Of a stretch of 10,667 nucleotides of DNA, positions 1 to 7,256 are shown piece after piece (position 1 is the first letter of the stretch; every line of letters starts with the position of its first letter). Source of the stretch: Pseudomonadota bacterium. GTDB taxonomy: Bacteria > Pseudomonadota > Alphaproteobacteria > Sphingomonadales > Sphingomonadaceae. The position numbers and the translations under genes are program-made. The stretch is from positions 1 through 10,667 of the forward strand of contig JAEZCS010000234.1 in NCBI GenBank assembly GCA_023433445.1, given 5' to 3'. The notes under the pieces were generated by a model that was given only the letters and a program-made list of their open reading frames with translations, was not told the origin of the DNA and ran no database searches.

Positions 1-38
1 CTTTGCCTGCCGCCTGCTTGATGGTTAAAAGGCCGCGC

Positions 39-509
39 ATGTCCGTTACAGCGCCCATGCCCGAGCCGGCGGCCGGAAGGTTCATCGCCGCCGTGCATCA
101 TTTTCCCGTGCGCGTCTATTTTGAGGATACGGACCTGTCTGGCGTTGTCTATCACGCCAATTATCTGCGCTATATGGAGCGCGCGCGGTCCGACATGCTG
201 CGGGTCGCCGGGATCAATCAGCGCGCCGCGCAGGAAGATGGGACCGGCGTCTATGCCGTGACCAGTCTGAACATCGATTATAAGCGCCCGGCTCGGCTCG
301 ACGATGACCTGCTGGTGGAGAGCCGGGTGACGTCAATACGCCCTGTCGCCTGCACCATTCATCAGAGAGTCAGGCGGGGCGATGAAATACTGACGGACGG
401 CGAAGTCTCGGTCGCCTTCCTTAACGATCTGGGTCGCCCGACACGGCAACCAAAGCCCTGGACCGACATTTTCAGCCGTTTGATGAGAGGGGAAGACATC
501 AACTCATGA
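39..509 (+). CDS. ybgC: YbgC-type acyl-CoA thioesterase of the Tol-Pal operon
   Basis: A hotdog-fold cytoplasmic thioesterase that hydrolyses acyl-CoA and is the usual first gene of tol-pal clusters. From the chosen ATG it is 156 residues. The family signature is VYFEDTD (residues 26-32) followed by SGVVYHANYLRYMERAR (34-50). By analogy with E. coli YbgC, in which the second Asp of EDTD is catalytic, the nucleophile should be Asp32. The ATG at 39 was chosen because AAAAGG lies 6 nt upstream; in-frame starts at 21 (ATG) and 57 (ATG) are alternatives. The stop overlaps the tolQ start by 4 bp (ATGA), so the two are probably translationally coupled. Bases 1-21 could encode the last codons of an upstream gene, for example ruvB, which often precedes ybgC, but six codons are too few to call. 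Confidence 0.93.
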   Translation: MSVTAPMPEPAAGRFIAAVHHFPVRVYFEDTDLSGVVYHANYLRYMERARSDMLRVAGINQRAAQEDGTGVYAVTSLNIDYKRPARLDDDLLVESRVTSIRPVACTIHQRVRRGDEILTDGEVSVAFLNDLGRPTRQPKPWTDIFSRLMRGEDINS

Positions 510-1222
510 GCCTTTCGATGCCTGACGTTGGCGCGGCGGTGGGCGCCGCCCATGCTGCGACTATTTCGCCGCTGGCCCTGTTCCTTCAGGCGGACATCGT
601 CGTGAAGCTGGTGATGCTGGGGCTATTGCTCGCCAGCATCTGGACCTGGGCGATGATCATCGGCTTCAGCTTCACGCTGCGCAAGGCGAGCCGCCAGAGC
701 AGCGCCTTTGAAGCCGACTTCTGGAAAGCGGAGGATATCGACCGCTTCTACGAAGCGCGCGGGAAGGCCGATTTTCCTGCTGCCAAGGTGATGGCCGCGG
801 GCGTCACCGAATGGCGCCGATCAACCGCGCAGAAGGTGATCGACCGCGATGGGACGCGCGACAGGCTGGCGACTTCCATGTCCAGCATGATCGCGGCCGA
901 GGTCGATCGCCTGTCCGACCGGCTCAACATCCTTGCAACGATCGGCGCGGTCGCGCCCTTTGTCGGACTGTTCGGCACCGTTTGGGGCATCATGCGCGCC
1001 TTCACCGCGATCGCCAAGGAACAGAACAGTGCGCTCGCCGTCGTCGCGCCCGGCATCGCCGAGGCGCTCTTCGCAACGGCGATCGGCCTGTTCGCGGCAA
1101 TCCCTGCGGTCATCGCCTACAACCGCTTCAGCCATGGCATCAATCGCATGGAATCCAAGCTGACCCGCTTTGCCGACGGCTTCTATTCGACGCTGAGCCG
1201 GGAGCTGGAGGCGCAGCGGTGA
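506..1222 (+). CDS. tolQ: TolQ, inner-membrane proton-channel subunit
   Basis: MotA/TolQ/ExbB family protein of 238 residues, the usual length. With TolR it forms the proton-driven motor that energises TolA for outer-membrane constriction during division. Three membrane segments are visible: about residues 32-54, 141-163 (NILATIGAVAPFVGLFGTVW) and 183-205 (GIAEALFATAIGLFAAIPAV). The GLFGTVWGIM run and the small-residue-rich third helix are family hallmarks. A large cytoplasmic loop lies between helices 1 and 2. The start overlaps ybgC by 4 bp, and an AGGGGAAG-like ribosome site lies about 10 nt upstream. The stop TGA shares its A with a following ATG at 1222, a coupling-type junction that now leads into the repeat spacer rather than directly into tolR. 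Confidence 0.96.
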   Translation: MSLSMPDVGAAVGAAHAATISPLALFLQADIVVKLVMLGLLLASIWTWAMIIGFSFTLRKASRQSSAFEADFWKAEDIDRFYEARGKADFPAAKVMAAGVTEWRRSTAQKVIDRDGTRDRLATSMSSMIAAEVDRLSDRLNILATIGAVAPFVGLFGTVWGIMRAFTAIAKEQNSALAVVAPGIAEALFATAIGLFAAIPAVIAYNRFSHGINRMESKLTRFADGFYSTLSRELEAQR

Positions 1223-1259
1223 TGACGACAACTCACGTCAGCCTAATCCCTAATTCCGT

Positions 1260-1335
1260 CATGCCAGCGGAAGCTGGCATCTCGTGCCTCGCGGCTTGCC
1301 CTCTCCCGCCTGAGATCCCAGCTTCCGCTGGGATG
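1260..1335. repeat. Twin-hairpin REP/BIME-like repeat between tolQ and tolR
   Basis: Two 24-bp arms (1260-1283 and 1312-1335) are inverted copies differing at two positions. Each arm is itself a perfect hairpin: ATGCCAGC-GGAA-GCTGGCAT at 1261-1280 and ATCCCAGC-TTCC-GCTGGGAT at 1315-1334. The two differences are compensatory: a G-C pair in one hairpin is a C-G pair in the other. A 28-nt spacer separates the arms. The architecture resembles dispersed palindromic repeats such as REP/BIME pairs or Neisseria dRS3. I infer it is one copy of a genome-wide family; only this copy was noticed in the window. There is no U-tract, so it is not an intrinsic terminator. It could alter tolQ/tolR mRNA processing, or simply be tolerated. 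Confidence 0.82.
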
Positions 1336-1359
1336 GTGCGTGTGGTGGGAGCCCTGTAG

Positions 1360-1824
<465 letters not shown>

Positions 1825-1843
1825 AGGCCATAGGACTTAAGGG

Positions 1844-2815
1844 ATGGAACGTGCGGAGAAGATCGGCCTTGGCGTCGCGACGGCGGGACATGTCCTGCTG
1901 TTCGGATTGCTGTCGGTCGGGTTCCTGGCCACGCCCAATCCCCTCAAGCTGAACTCTCCGCCGATGGACGTCAGCCTGGTGGATGAAGCTGCGATCCAGG
2001 CCACCGCACCGCAAATCTCGACGCAGCCGCCCCCGCCCAGCGTCGCCCCGGAAAAAGGCCCGACCGAGGACGCTGCCCCCGCACCCGTCCCGGAGCCCAC
2101 CCCTCTGCCGGAGCGAGAGCCGACACCCGCTCCCCCACCGCCAAAGCCTGCGCCGCCCAAGAAGGTTGAAAAGCCGACGGCGACCAAGCCTGAACCCGCT
2201 CCGGCAAAGAAGGAAGTGGCGAAGGCCAAGCCAAAGCCCAAGCCCGCGCCTGAAAAGCCCGCGGCCAAGCCCGCACCATCAGCGGCGAAGCCAGCCGCTG
2301 CCAAGCCTGCTCCGGCCAAGGCGGCGCAAAAGCCCGACGCCAAGGCCAAGCCCGACGCTCCCGCCCGCGCATCCGGTCAAGGCAAGGCGGAAAAGCCCAA
2401 GGGCTCGCTGCTCGGCAAGGACTTCCTGAAGGGCATCGACACCGAGGCAGATGCGCCGCGCAAGGCCGCGCCACCGCCCGCCGCGACGATGGGGGCCGCG
2501 CAAAAGGCCGCGCTCGACCGCCTTATCGGCGACCAGATCTACCGCCACCTGAAGCTCCCCTCCGGCGCCGACGTCGAACAACTGGTAGCCTTCCTGGAGG
2601 TGAAGATCGACCGCAACGGCCGGGTGATTGGCAGGCCCGAAGTCATCGACGTCCAGGGACAGACCGCCAGCAACACGCCTCAGGTCTCCATCTACAAGGA
2701 ACGCGCCGTGCAGGCCGTTCTTCAGGCTTCCCCTTTCCAGGGGCTGCCGGACGAATATTATGAACAGTGGAAATGGCTCAAACCGTTGAGAGTTTACGCA
2801 AGGAAAGCGCGATGA
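1844..2815 (+). CDS. tolA: TolA, envelope-spanning energy-transducing protein
   Basis: TonB/TolA-type protein of 323 residues that links the TolQR motor to Pal and TolB across the periplasm. One N-terminal signal-anchor helix (about 9-29) is followed by a long low-complexity linker rich in Pro, Ala and Lys (about 56-200, many KPAP/AAKPA units), then a compact C-terminal domain (about 220-320) with the pattern VAFLEVKIDRNGRVIG and a terminal YYEQWKWLKPLRVY. His16 in the anchor matches the conserved motor-contact His of TolA/TonB. The position four residues before it, Ser in E. coli, is Ala12 here. AGGA lies 8 nt before the ATG. The last codons overlap the tolB start by 4 bp (ATGA). Confidence 0.93.
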   Translation: MERAEKIGLGVATAGHVLLFGLLSVGFLATPNPLKLNSPPMDVSLVDEAAIQATAPQISTQPPPPSVAPEKGPTEDAAPAPVPEPTPLPEREPTPAPPPPKPAPPKKVEKPTATKPEPAPAKKEVAKAKPKPKPAPEKPAAKPAPSAAKPAAAKPAPAKAAQKPDAKAKPDAPARASGQGKAEKPKGSLLGKDFLKGIDTEADAPRKAAPPPAATMGAAQKAALDRLIGDQIYRHLKLPSGADVEQLVAFLEVKIDRNGRVIGRPEVIDVQGQTASNTPQVSIYKERAVQAVLQASPFQGLPDEYYEQWKWLKPLRVYARKAR

Positions 2816-4134
2816 GAAGCTTTGGAATAACCGCACTGCTCGCCCTTTGCGCAGCCTTTGCCAGCCCTGCGATGGCGCAGCTGTCGGTCGACGTGACAGG
2901 CGAAATCGATAGCAACCTCAAGATCGTCGTCCCTGCCCTCCCGCCGCAGGCCGAAGTGTCGACGCCTGCGGGATCGTCTTCCGAACTTGGCCGCAAGATC
3001 GCCGAAGTAATCGCCACGGACCTCAAGGGCTCGGGCCTGTTCGATCCATCCGGCCCCGCTGGCATTCCGGCCATCGGCTTTGCCGAAGTCACCAATCCGG
3101 CCTATGACAAATGGGGCGCCTATCAGGCGCTGGTGCAGGGTTTTGTCCGCACCACCGGCGGAGAAGCGGACATCACGGTCGGCTGCTACCTGTACGACGT
3201 CGCATTGAAGCAGGAACTGACCCGCCAGGGTTATGTCGTCGCCCCGCGCGACTGGCGCCGCGCCGCGCATAAATGCGCCGACGCCATCTACGCGCGCCTG
3301 TCGGGCGAAAGCCCCTTCTTCGACAGCCGTATCGCCTATATTGCGGAAAGCGGCCCCAAGGGGAACCGCACCAAGCGCCTTGCCATCATGGACTCCGATG
3401 GCGCCAACCACCGCTTCATCACCAATGGCCAGTCGATCGCGCTCACCCCGCGCTTTTCGCCGGACTATAAGTCGATCGTCTATGTGAGCTACCTCGGCAG
3501 CCGGGTGCGCATCTATGTCTATGACATCGGCACCGGCAAGCAGCGGCTCGTCACTGAAAGCAACAATGCGACCTTCGCCCCGCGCTGGTCGCCCGATGGC
3601 CGCAACATCCTCTTTTCGATGGCGGTCGCGGGCAATACCGACATCTATCGCGTGTCGGCGCAGGGCGGCCAGCCGGTGCGGCTCACGACCGCCCCCGGCA
3701 TCGATGTCGGCGGCAGCTATTCGCCCGACGGCACCCGCATCGTGTTCGAAAGCGACCGTTCGGGCAGCCAGCAGCTCTACGTCATGAACGCCGACGGCTC
3801 GGGCCAGCGCCGCATCAGCCATGGCGGCGGCCGCTATGCGACGCCCGAATGGAGCCCGCGCGGCGACCTCATCGCCTTCACCAAGATCAGCGGCGACTTC
3901 AAGATCGCCGTCATGACGCCGGAAGGTGGCAATGAGCGCATTCTCACCAATGGCTGGCAGGACGAGCAGCCGACCTGGTCGCCCAACGGCCGCGTCCTCC
4001 AGTTCTTCCGCACCACCGCCGGGCGCGACGGCACCAGCCACGTCTGGCAAGTCGACCTGACCGGCGTCAACGAACGCCGCATCCCGACGCCATTGAGCGG
4101 ATCCGATCCCTCCTGGGGCCCACTCCTCCCTTGA
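2812..4134 (+). CDS. tolB: TolB, periplasmic beta-propeller protein
   Basis: 440-residue periplasmic protein that binds Pal and is released by TolA. The ATG at 2812 is preferred because AGGAA lies 6 nt upstream, it overlaps the tolA stop, and it gives a clean signal peptide (basic start, hydrophobic core, AMA at 20-22, cut before Gln23). Further in-frame start codons upstream lie inside tolA and give no signal peptide. The N-terminal alpha/beta domain spans about 24-165. At least five WD40-like PD40 repeats follow, shown by successive FSPDYKSIVY, WSPDGRNILF, YSPDGTRIVF, WSPRGDLIAF and WSPNGRVLQF blades, with DIYRV/QLYVMNADG strands between. Length and domain order are normal for the family. 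Confidence 0.96.
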   Translation: MRSFGITALLALCAAFASPAMAQLSVDVTGEIDSNLKIVVPALPPQAEVSTPAGSSSELGRKIAEVIATDLKGSGLFDPSGPAGIPAIGFAEVTNPAYDKWGAYQALVQGFVRTTGGEADITVGCYLYDVALKQELTRQGYVVAPRDWRRAAHKCADAIYARLSGESPFFDSRIAYIAESGPKGNRTKRLAIMDSDGANHRFITNGQSIALTPRFSPDYKSIVYVSYLGSRVRIYVYDIGTGKQRLVTESNNATFAPRWSPDGRNILFSMAVAGNTDIYRVSAQGGQPVRLTTAPGIDVGGSYSPDGTRIVFESDRSGSQQLYVMNADGSGQRRISHGGGRYATPEWSPRGDLIAFTKISGDFKIAVMTPEGGNERILTNGWQDEQPTWSPNGRVLQFFRTTAGRDGTSHVWQVDLTGVNERRIPTPLSGSDPSWGPLLP

Positions 4135-4137
4135 TCG

Positions 4138-4163
4138 GGAACAATATTGTCGCGCAAACGTAA
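4138..4163 (+). promoter_or_regulatory. Possible EcfG-type stress promoter upstream of pal
   Basis: GGAAC at 4138-4142 is followed by a 16-nt spacer and CGTAA at 4159-4163. The alphaproteobacterial general-stress sigma factor EcfG recognises GGAAC, 16-17 nt, CGTT, so this matches 8 of 9 key bases. Transcription from it would begin near 4170, leaving a leader of about 20 nt that still contains the pal ribosome site (AAGGAG, 4180-4185). The element fills the 57-bp tolB-pal gap and includes a perfect 10-bp palindrome (ACAATATTGT, 4141-4150). A weaker GGAAC-N16-CGTC match occurs by chance inside tolQ, so chance is not excluded here. Confidence 0.38.
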
Positions 4164-4191
4164 CGACCCAATGCTCTTCAAGGAGACCATG

Positions 4192-4707
4192 ATGAAACTC
4201 AACCGCCCCCTGCTCATCGCCGTCTCGGTCCTCGCGCTCGCCGCCTGTGGCAAGAAGGCTCCCAAGGATCTGCCGCCGCCGCCTGCGACCGACGGCAGCG
4301 CACAATATGGCGACGGAACCGGCACGACGACCGGTGCAGTCAAGGGCAGCCAGGAGGATTTCGTCGCCTCCGTCTCGTCAGACCGCATCTTCTTCGACAC
4401 CGATCAATATGATATCGACGCGCAGGACCAGCAGACGCTGCAAAGCCAGGCCGCCTGGCTCCAGCAGAACCCCAATGTCCGCGTCACGATCGAAGGCCAT
4501 GCCGACGAGCGAGGCACCCGCGACTATAACATCGCTCTTGGCGACCGCCGCGCCAATGCCGCGAAAAACTATCTCGCCTCGCTCGGCATCGATCCCAGCC
4601 GGATAAACACGGTCAGCTATGGCAAGGAACGTCCCGCAGCACTGGGTTCAGACCCATCCGCCTGGGCACAGAACCGCCGCGCGGTGACGGTCACGGTCCA
4701 ATATTAA
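4192..4707 (+). CDS. pal: Pal, peptidoglycan-associated outer-membrane lipoprotein
   Basis: 171-residue lipoprotein that tethers the outer membrane to peptidoglycan and partners TolB and TolA. The signal sequence ends in the lipobox LAAC, with Cys19 as the lipidated residue, and a Pro/Gly/Thr-rich tether follows. The OmpA-like domain (about 60-170) carries the peptidoglycan-binding signature TIEGHADERGTRDYNIALG, then DRRANAAKNYL, and closes with SYGKERPA and NRRAVTV, all as in E. coli Pal. ATG 4192 lies 6 nt after AAGGAG. The adjacent ATG 4189 is only 3 nt from it, and upstream in-frame starts (4147, 4171) would spoil the signal peptide. No cpoB/ybgF follows; a terminator comes directly after pal. 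Confidence 0.95.
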   Translation: MKLNRPLLIAVSVLALAACGKKAPKDLPPPPATDGSAQYGDGTGTTTGAVKGSQEDFVASVSSDRIFFDTDQYDIDAQDQQTLQSQAAWLQQNPNVRVTIEGHADERGTRDYNIALGDRRANAAKNYLASLGIDPSRINTVSYGKERPAALGSDPSAWAQNRRAVTVTVQY

Positions 4708-4730
4708 GTTCTCCGACGTTACACCCCTCG

Positions 4731-4764
4731 AAAGCCCGCCGGTCACAGCATCGGCGGACTTTTT
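4731..4764 (+). terminator. Rho-independent terminator of the tol-pal operon
   Basis: AAAGCCCGCCG (4731-4741) pairs with CGGCGGACTTT (4752-4762) across a 10-nt loop, with one C-A mismatch, and runs into five Ts (4760-4764). It starts 23 nt after the pal stop. The A-rich left base may also let it serve minus-strand transcripts arriving from the pseudogene side. Confidence 0.85.
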
Positions 4765-4772
4765 CATGCCGC

Positions 4773-4921
4773 TCACGTCCAGCCGCCACCCAGCGCGAAG
4801 AACACCGCCACCCTGATCCTGCATCAGCTGCACCCGCGCCGCCGCAGCTGCAGCTTCCGCGCTCACCAAGCTGCGCTGCGCATCGAGCAGCGGCAGGAAG
4901 CCCCGCGTTCGAAGCGGCAAA
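4773..4921 (-). pseudogene. C-terminal remnant of a NodT-type RND efflux outer-membrane lipoprotein
   Basis: Reading the minus strand, one frame gives GFLPLLDAQRSLVSAEAAAA and then RVQLMQD. A neighbouring frame continues as RVAVFFALGGGWT followed by TGA at 4773-4775. Joined, these match the end of NodT/OprM-type outer-membrane factors (FL.VLDAQRSL ... ALGGGW). At least one frameshift near 4820 separates the two parts, and the sequence upstream (CRFERG in yet another frame) suggests a second. Only about 45 of the usual 450-500 residues remain. No partner RND pump or fusion protein gene is present. I infer a decayed relic; the family call is firm for this short motif-rich tail. Confidence 0.72.
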
Positions 4922-5022
4922 ACTTGCCTGCCTCGTTCGGGAAAATCGCCGCCCGCGCCCGCTCCTTACATCGAGACATGGTGGGCCTTCTGCCCACCCA
5001 TTATGCGCTCGACGCAGACATC

Positions 5023-5340
5023 CTAACAGTCGCCGTGCAGTCGCAACTCGACCGACTTGATGCCATTGACGTGATTGCTGCGTAACCGCGATGGTTTTCC
5101 AACTAGTTCCACAGCGGCAACGCGCGTTGCCATTTCTTCCACCAGCACGCGCAGTTGCAGCTGCGCTACGAAGTTGCCCAGGCAAAAATGGGGGCCGCCG
5201 CCACCGAAGGCCATGTGCGGGTTGCGGGCGCGATCGATACGGAACGCGTCGGGCTCGTCAAACCACCCTTCGGCCCGGTTTGCCGATGCGAAGTACATCG
5301 CCACCTTTTCCCCCGCCGCAATCGTCGTACCGGCACCTCC
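5023..5340 (-). pseudogene. C-terminal fragment of a cytochrome P450
   Basis: About 105 uninterrupted residues match the end of bacterial class I P450s: TTIAAGEKVAMYFASANR (beta strand and SANR motif), FDEPDAFRIDRARNPHMAF, the heme loop FGGGGPHFCLG with the cysteine ligand, then the L helix and a C-terminal SNHVNGIKSVELRLH. A whole P450 has about 400 residues; the substrate-binding half, I-helix oxygen-binding Thr and K-helix ExxR are absent. Upstream of 5340 the frame is still open for a stretch but no longer reads as P450. No start codon or ribosome site would make the fragment a sensible protein, so it is called a truncated relic. A 7-bp hairpin without a T-run (4980-4998) lies just past its stop. 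Confidence 0.8.
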
Positions 5341-5846
5341 ACCGGCACGACTGCTAGCCTGGACCTTGCTGACCGCAAGCGCTTCGTGCGGGGAGGCTTA
5401 TGGGATGTCGCCGACAATCTCTGGCGATTCTCGGTCTGGAAATGCTGTAAAACTAGCTGCTTACTGGACGTCTCTGGACGTCGCCAGAGCCAGCAGTGGT
5501 GCCCCACAGACGACAAAGGTGGGCACTCAAATTATCGGGAAGTTTCAGTCGCGCGCGGCTGAAAGCGACCCAACTCGTGCCACTCTGAGGCAGGTGCTCG
5601 TATGTCCGCTTATACGGCAACCTGTCGTTGGCATATGCCCGCACGTTCGGGCCATTCGCCAAAAAAGCACACATCCGGTCGCGAATTTGCGCTTCCCAAT
5701 AGCGGTCGTTCGTACAGCGACTCCTCGCCAGAGCAAGAAGCTGCCGCGTCCTGTCCTGGGAACAAGGAACGCTGGCTTGTGACTCGATCTTAGCTGTACG
5801 GCCCAACTGAGAGTTCCATAACCTTGTACAGCCGGTCTCGCGCCCA
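5341..5846. other. About 500 bp with no recognisable gene
   Basis: Open frames exist on both strands, the longest on minus ending near 5453, but none shows a known motif, a good ribosome site or convincing codon use. By eye the stretch is less GC-rich than the tol genes. It contains a short direct repeat (CTGGACGT, twice near 5465-5480) and a 7-bp inverted pair (GCTGTAC 5793-5799, GTACAGC 5826-5832). Since it lies between two truncated genes, it is probably decayed or rearranged DNA; a small unknown gene cannot be excluded. Confidence 0.5.
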
Positions 5847-6302
5847 TCAGGCTTCTCTGGAATAGAAAATCCGTTTAGTCATCTCCGTGGCGAGGGCATA
5901 GGCGCCGAGAAGGGCGATGCTAAAGGCGACTAGCGGCCACGACGGTCGCTTGAAGGCAAACAGTGCGTCGAAGCCGGGCGTGAACGGCAAGGCAAGCCCG
6001 ACCAGGGTCATGGCGACCGTGGTCCCGATCAGCAGCTTGCCCGGCCGGCTCTTCCAGCTGAGCCTGTGCGTGCGCAGAACGAGGACTACCACCAACTCGG
6101 TCAGCAGCGAAATCACAAACCAGACGGTCTGGAACATCGGCGCATCGGTGCGGAAAACCCAGCGGAGCGCGCCGAAGGTGAGCAGGTCGAACACCGAACT
6201 CACCAGCCCGAACACGATCATGAAGCGCCGGACCTCAGCCATGCGCCGAACGGTCTCGTGAGCTTGTAGAGGATTACACCTCGGTCGGGTCTCAGAGACG
6301 TC
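5847..6302 (-). pseudogene. C-terminal remnant of a P-type Mg2+-transporting ATPase
   Basis: The last 131 codons (6242 down to 5847) are intact and match the C-terminal membrane domain of MgtA/MgtB-like ATPases: RRFMIVFGLVSSVFDLLTFG, then WFVISLLTELVVVLVLRT, SRPGKLLIGTTVAMTLVG and the terminal ALATEMTKRIFY, giving four hydrophobic segments. Upstream, MWVDVSE resembles the family's LMYDVSQ, which should lie about 30 residues before RFM. The residues between are not family-like in one frame, whereas another frame contains DRG and LTRPFG pieces, pointing to frameshifts. The roughly 750 upstream residues, including the phosphorylated DKTG and nucleotide-binding domain, are missing. The 5' edge given is the last position with any resemblance. 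The intact tail could in principle still be translated, but it would have no transport activity. Confidence 0.75.
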
Positions 6303-6431
6303 CACCCACATGCGCTCGGCCGATCACTATCTCGGAAAAGACCGCCCAGATGATGCTGGAGGCCTGAGCCGTGACGCCTGTCCGGGACCGGGGCCCGCAA
6401 TGCGGCCGGGCAGGATCACCTCGGGTCGGGG

Positions 6432-7079
6432 TTACCTCCGCGGGCGGGCGCCGTTCAGGAAGAGATCGACCGCCTGCTCGGCCCGGGCCCGACGCTCTTC
6501 GGGACCAAGGACCTCGAGGCCCAGCGCCGCCGCCCTCAGCGGGCTGGCAAGGACCAGGTCCTGCAGCATCAGCATGGCGGAGCGGGTATCGGCAAGCGCA
6601 AGTTCCCCGGATTGCACCGCGCTATCCAGCAGCGCGAGCATTTTCAGACGCCCGGGAAAGGTCCGGTCCTCGTCGCTAAGGCGGGCAAGCTCCGGAAAGC
6701 GGACCGCCTCGGCAGTGATGATGCAGTACATGCGCACGAGCTTTGGATCGAGCATGGCCGCCAGCGCCTCTTCCGAAGCGGCGACAAGGGTATCGCGCAA
6801 GCATGCCTCGCGTATCTGGGTCGAGACGAACCGGCCCTCCAACAGCCGATTGCTCACGTCAATGAACAGCGCTGCTTTGCTGCCGAAGCGCGTGTAGAGC
6901 GTCTGCTTGGTTGTGCCTGCGGCGGCGGCAATCGCCTCCATCCGGGCGCCGCCGAACCCCTCGCGCAGGAAGATCGCCTCAGCTGCATCCAGGATCGCTT
7001 GCCTCAGACCCGCAGCGGCGGCCCGACAGGGACGGCCGCCGCGCCGCGCGCGCTCAGTGAGCTTAGCCGATAATTCCAT
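6432..7079 (-). CDS. TetR/AcrR-family transcriptional repressor
   Basis: 215 residues, normal for the family. A basic tail (RARRGGRP, 10-17) precedes the three-helix DNA-binding domain (about 25-72): ILDAAEAIFLREGF, then MEAIAAAAGTTKQTLYTRFGSKAALF, which holds the recognition helix. The C-terminal half is the helical ligand/dimer domain, with a run of Arg/Glu near its end. It is transcribed away from the FAD dehydrogenase gene, and a 21-bp palindrome sits 1 nt upstream of its ATG, so it most likely represses both genes until a substrate-like ligand binds. The ribosome site is weak (GGG about 11 nt upstream) and the operator abuts the start, so a very short or leaderless mRNA is possible. The ligand is unknown. 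Confidence 0.9.
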   Translation of the reverse strand: MELSAKLTERARRGGRPCRAAAAGLRQAILDAAEAIFLREGFGGARMEAIAAAAGTTKQTLYTRFGSKAALFIDVSNRLLEGRFVSTQIREACLRDTLVAASEEALAAMLDPKLVRMYCIITAEAVRFPELARLSDEDRTFPGRLKMLALLDSAVQSGELALADTRSAMLMLQDLVLASPLRAAALGLEVLGPEERRARAEQAVDLFLNGARPRR

Positions 7080-7080
7080 T

Positions 7081-7101
7081 AACTTGACTACCCGTTAAGT
7101 T
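7081..7101. promoter_or_regulatory. Palindromic operator, probably for the adjacent TetR regulator
   Basis: AACTTGAC (7081-7088) and GTTAAGTT (7094-7101) are inverted arms matching at 7 of 8 positions around TACCC. Size and symmetry fit a TetR dimer site, and it lies in the divergent gap next to the repressor start. On the plus strand, TTGACT (7084-7089) overlaps the left arm and TATTAG (7105-7110) follows 15 nt later, a tight but possible promoter for the dehydrogenase that repressor binding would block. The promoter reading is weaker than the palindrome itself. Confidence 0.62.
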
Positions 7102-7256
7102 TTGTATTAGGACTACATAGCACAGGCTATGAAGATTGGGGCGGTCAGTTCCGGTGATCTGGACGGGCGATCCCCCAACCGGCAAGGACAGGATGGGTCC
7201 GAGCAGGGCGGGCTCACGCAAGACAGGTCTGTAAGACACGGGGTTGAGGGGTACTC

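Noticed and set aside
1017..1041. GGAAC-N16-CGTC inside tolQ, resembling an EcfG promoter
   Set aside because: It lies within coding sequence and matches the -10 box less well; treated as chance, and as a caution for the pal promoter call.
2794..4305. Long open frame on the minus strand opposite tolB (about 500 codons)
   Set aside because: It mirrors the third-position GC bias of tolB, shows no known motif, and tolB with its signal peptide and propeller repeats explains the DNA.
4980..4998. GGTGGGC/GCCCACC hairpin past the P450 fragment
   Set aside because: Clear 7-bp stem but no T-run on either strand; not called a terminator.
5075..5782. 235-codon plus-strand frame
   Set aside because: It runs antisense through the P450 relic, then through unrecognised DNA; no ribosome site and no motif.
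5793..5832. GCTGTAC/GTACAGC inverted pair, possibly mobile-element ends
   Set aside because: Only 7 bp, 26 nt apart, with no transposase or target duplication visible.
6312..6431. Minus-strand peptide reading ASSIIWAVFSEIVIG between the ATPase relic and the TetR gene
   Set aside because: It looks protein-like but is too short and matched no family I could name; left unassigned.
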